The position numbers and the translations under genes were made by a program. Positions 62,440-64,000 of a stretch of DNA of 64,000 nucleotides are shown piece by piece; the stretch's first letter is position 1, and each line of letters begins with the position of its first letter. Under the pieces are notes generated by a model. The model saw nothing but the letters and a program-made list of their open reading frames with translations. It did no database searches and was not told the origin of the DNA. The stretch comes from Rhodocollybia butyracea (Eukaryota > Basidiomycota > Agaricomycetes > Agaricales > Omphalotaceae), in assembly GCA_015501585.1 (NCBI GenBank), contig JADNRY010000115.1, forward strand, positions 62,001 to 126,000. Direction: 5' to 3'.

Positions 62440-63440
62440 AAGAGCCAACAGCAGCGGAATGTTTGCCCCATAATTCTGGTGAGATAGGTTTGTCATCTGG
62501 AGTCTTTTCTATCTTGAGAGTGGTGTAGTAACGGGGTGGCAGCCAGTCATGCCAATTCTCTCGAGTGTGTGAGCGTGATGGAGCCAGATGCAGGATCCCT
62601 GGTAACTTCCATGCCTAAGATTTGTCTGACAGGTCCTAAGTCTTGGACCTCAAACTTTGAGCCAAGTTCCAGCCTTTCTTGGGATGTGAGGGCATCGATT
62701 GCCATGTCATTGACATCTACAGCAACAATAATAATTCCTATTCATTGTGTCAAATGTATACACACTTATCCGAAATAAGGCATGTGTACGGCAAGTTGAG
62801 AAACTCGGAGTTAAGTTTCTTGTTCCAGATTGCACTGGACTGCTTAAGTCCATAGAGAGGTTGAAGTAGTTTGCACACCTTGTTTGTGTCGTCTCATATC
62901 CATGAGGTTGCTCCATATAGATTGCTTCATCGAGATCACGATTAAGGTATGCACCGATGACATCCGGTGTGAATTTCAAGTCTGTATCTGGCAGCTATTA
63001 CCATAAGAGTACAGAATTTTTCGAGCCATACAACTGGTGCAAATGTGTTGGTATAATCAATTCCCGCCGCCCGGGATCTGGGAAAATCCCTTAGCCACAA
63101 GTCGGACCTTGTATCTGGTAATGGCTCCAGTGTGGTCTGAGTGTTTGAGCTTATGAGTCCATTTGCATTTTACTAGCTTACAGTCAGCAGGAAGTTTGTC
63201 AAATACCCAAGTACCTGTAGATTGAAGCTGTTTAATTTTCTTGTCCGTAGCCTCAGACTATTGTGCTGAATCGTGGCGCGTAAGTGCATCATTATGCGAT
63301 GCAGCTCATCCGAGTAATCAGCGTTGGCATTGAATAATAATAAAAACTCATAGGGACAAGTCTCCCATCCTGCGGGTCTGCTTCAGGCCTGTGGTTTACT
63401 CAATAGTCCAGCTCAATTAAGAGAAATTCATTGAGAGAGA
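62440..63440 (-). pseudogene. Ty1/Copia reverse transcriptase fragment
   Basis: On the minus strand: KCKWTHKLKHSD, VRLVAKGFSQ, DYTNTFAPVV, AYLNRDLDEAIYMEQPHGY and KQSSAIWNKKLN-type segments of Copia RT appear in order, with several frameshifts and stops. The integrase part that should precede is missing. Confidence 0.82.
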
Positions 63441-64000
63441 ACTCTTGACAATATAATTTTAATATCATTTTATAATTGGGGGTGTGTAAATTTGATTCTC
63501 GAAGATTACCATGATCTGATCCTGTTTATTAGGTGCCGTGATAGTGAGTCCATGTTGGCGGAAATTAATTCCAGTAGAGTCCGGCTGTTTCTGGCACGTG
63601 GGACCCCGCTGTGGAGCGGAGCCGAGTATAATACTATTACAGTTCATGTCAGTGATCCTACTGACATACAAAAGATTAAATGGGGTAGTTGTTTTGCGCC
63701 TGCAATGTAGACTTGGGCAATGTTATCTACACGCAACCTAATAGTAGAGAGGGCCTTTCGGTCCTTCTCAGTCCATATGTTGAGATCAGCCTGATTTGAC
63801 CTATCAGGGAGGAGTTGGCGCCGGGGGGCCAAGCTAGTTAATTAAGCCCAAATCAGTCAAGCTATCATTCATCTTGATTTGCCACAGTCCCCGACTACTT
63901 TCCTTTTTTGCCACACATTATAGTTAGTGGCGCCGTGAGGGGGTCGGTCCGATAGGTGGAAGCTTCCAAAGTGGATTCCGTGAGAGCCTGATACAGCTTA
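63441..64000 (-). pseudogene. Ty1/Copia gag and 5' region, runs off the window
   Basis: WTEKDRKALSTIRLRVDNIA (near 63790) fits Copia gag (UBN2-type), followed by a short remnant directly joined to RT, so protease and integrase are deleted. The 5' untranslated part lies toward 64000 and its LTR is probably outside the window. Confidence 0.68.

Overview
The window looks like nuclear DNA of a mushroom-forming basidiomycete (Agaricomycetes). Genes are split by many 48-65 bp GT-AG introns. The gene families are typical of that class: a TPR-CHAT protein, a NACHT-WD40 (NWD) protein, and a long serine/proline-rich PH-domain protein. The mobile DNA (tyrosine-recombinase retrotransposon, Copia, abundant MITEs) also fits. 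The exact genus cannot be told from the sequence.

Layout. 1-2.6 kb (minus): 3'-truncated TPR-CHAT gene. 3.1-4.7 kb (plus): epoxide hydrolase with eight exons and an apparent 1-bp lesion. 5.9-7.4 kb: five tRNA-Ala-like sequences, two of them structurally intact and intron-bearing. 8.6-18.2 kb: a PH-domain gene (plus), an intact serine/threonine phosphatase PP1 catalytic subunit gene (minus), and a decayed inverted copy of the PH gene (minus). 18.4-34 kb: nested mobile DNA, including a decayed multi-copy fungal repeat protein, a DIRS/Ngaro-like element, a solo LTR and several MITEs. 34.0-39.4 kb (minus): intact NWD gene with 21 complete WD40 repeats. 40-44 kb and 56-60.6 kb: duplicated segments carrying three intron-containing PP1 pseudogenes. 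44-54 kb: mostly MITEs, inverted repeats and tandem repeats. 54.5-55.3 kb and 59.0-59.8 kb: two small intron-containing genes of unknown function, the second with a clear signal peptide. 61-64 kb: transposase and Copia remnants.

How it fits together. There is no operon logic. Two loci (NWD and TPR-CHAT) belong to families linked to fungal self/non-self recognition and regulated cell death; that is family knowledge, not shown here. The clearest unusual structure is repeated DNA-level copying of the PP1 neighbourhood: one functional gene, three broken copies that keep intron positions and upstream/downstream DNA, and an inverted PH-gene duplication around the functional gene. The mobile-element content can be dated relatively by nesting, and several elements have readable target-site duplications (TSDs), which makes boundary calls firm. 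I found no CRISPR array, rRNA gene or clearly novel multi-gene system.
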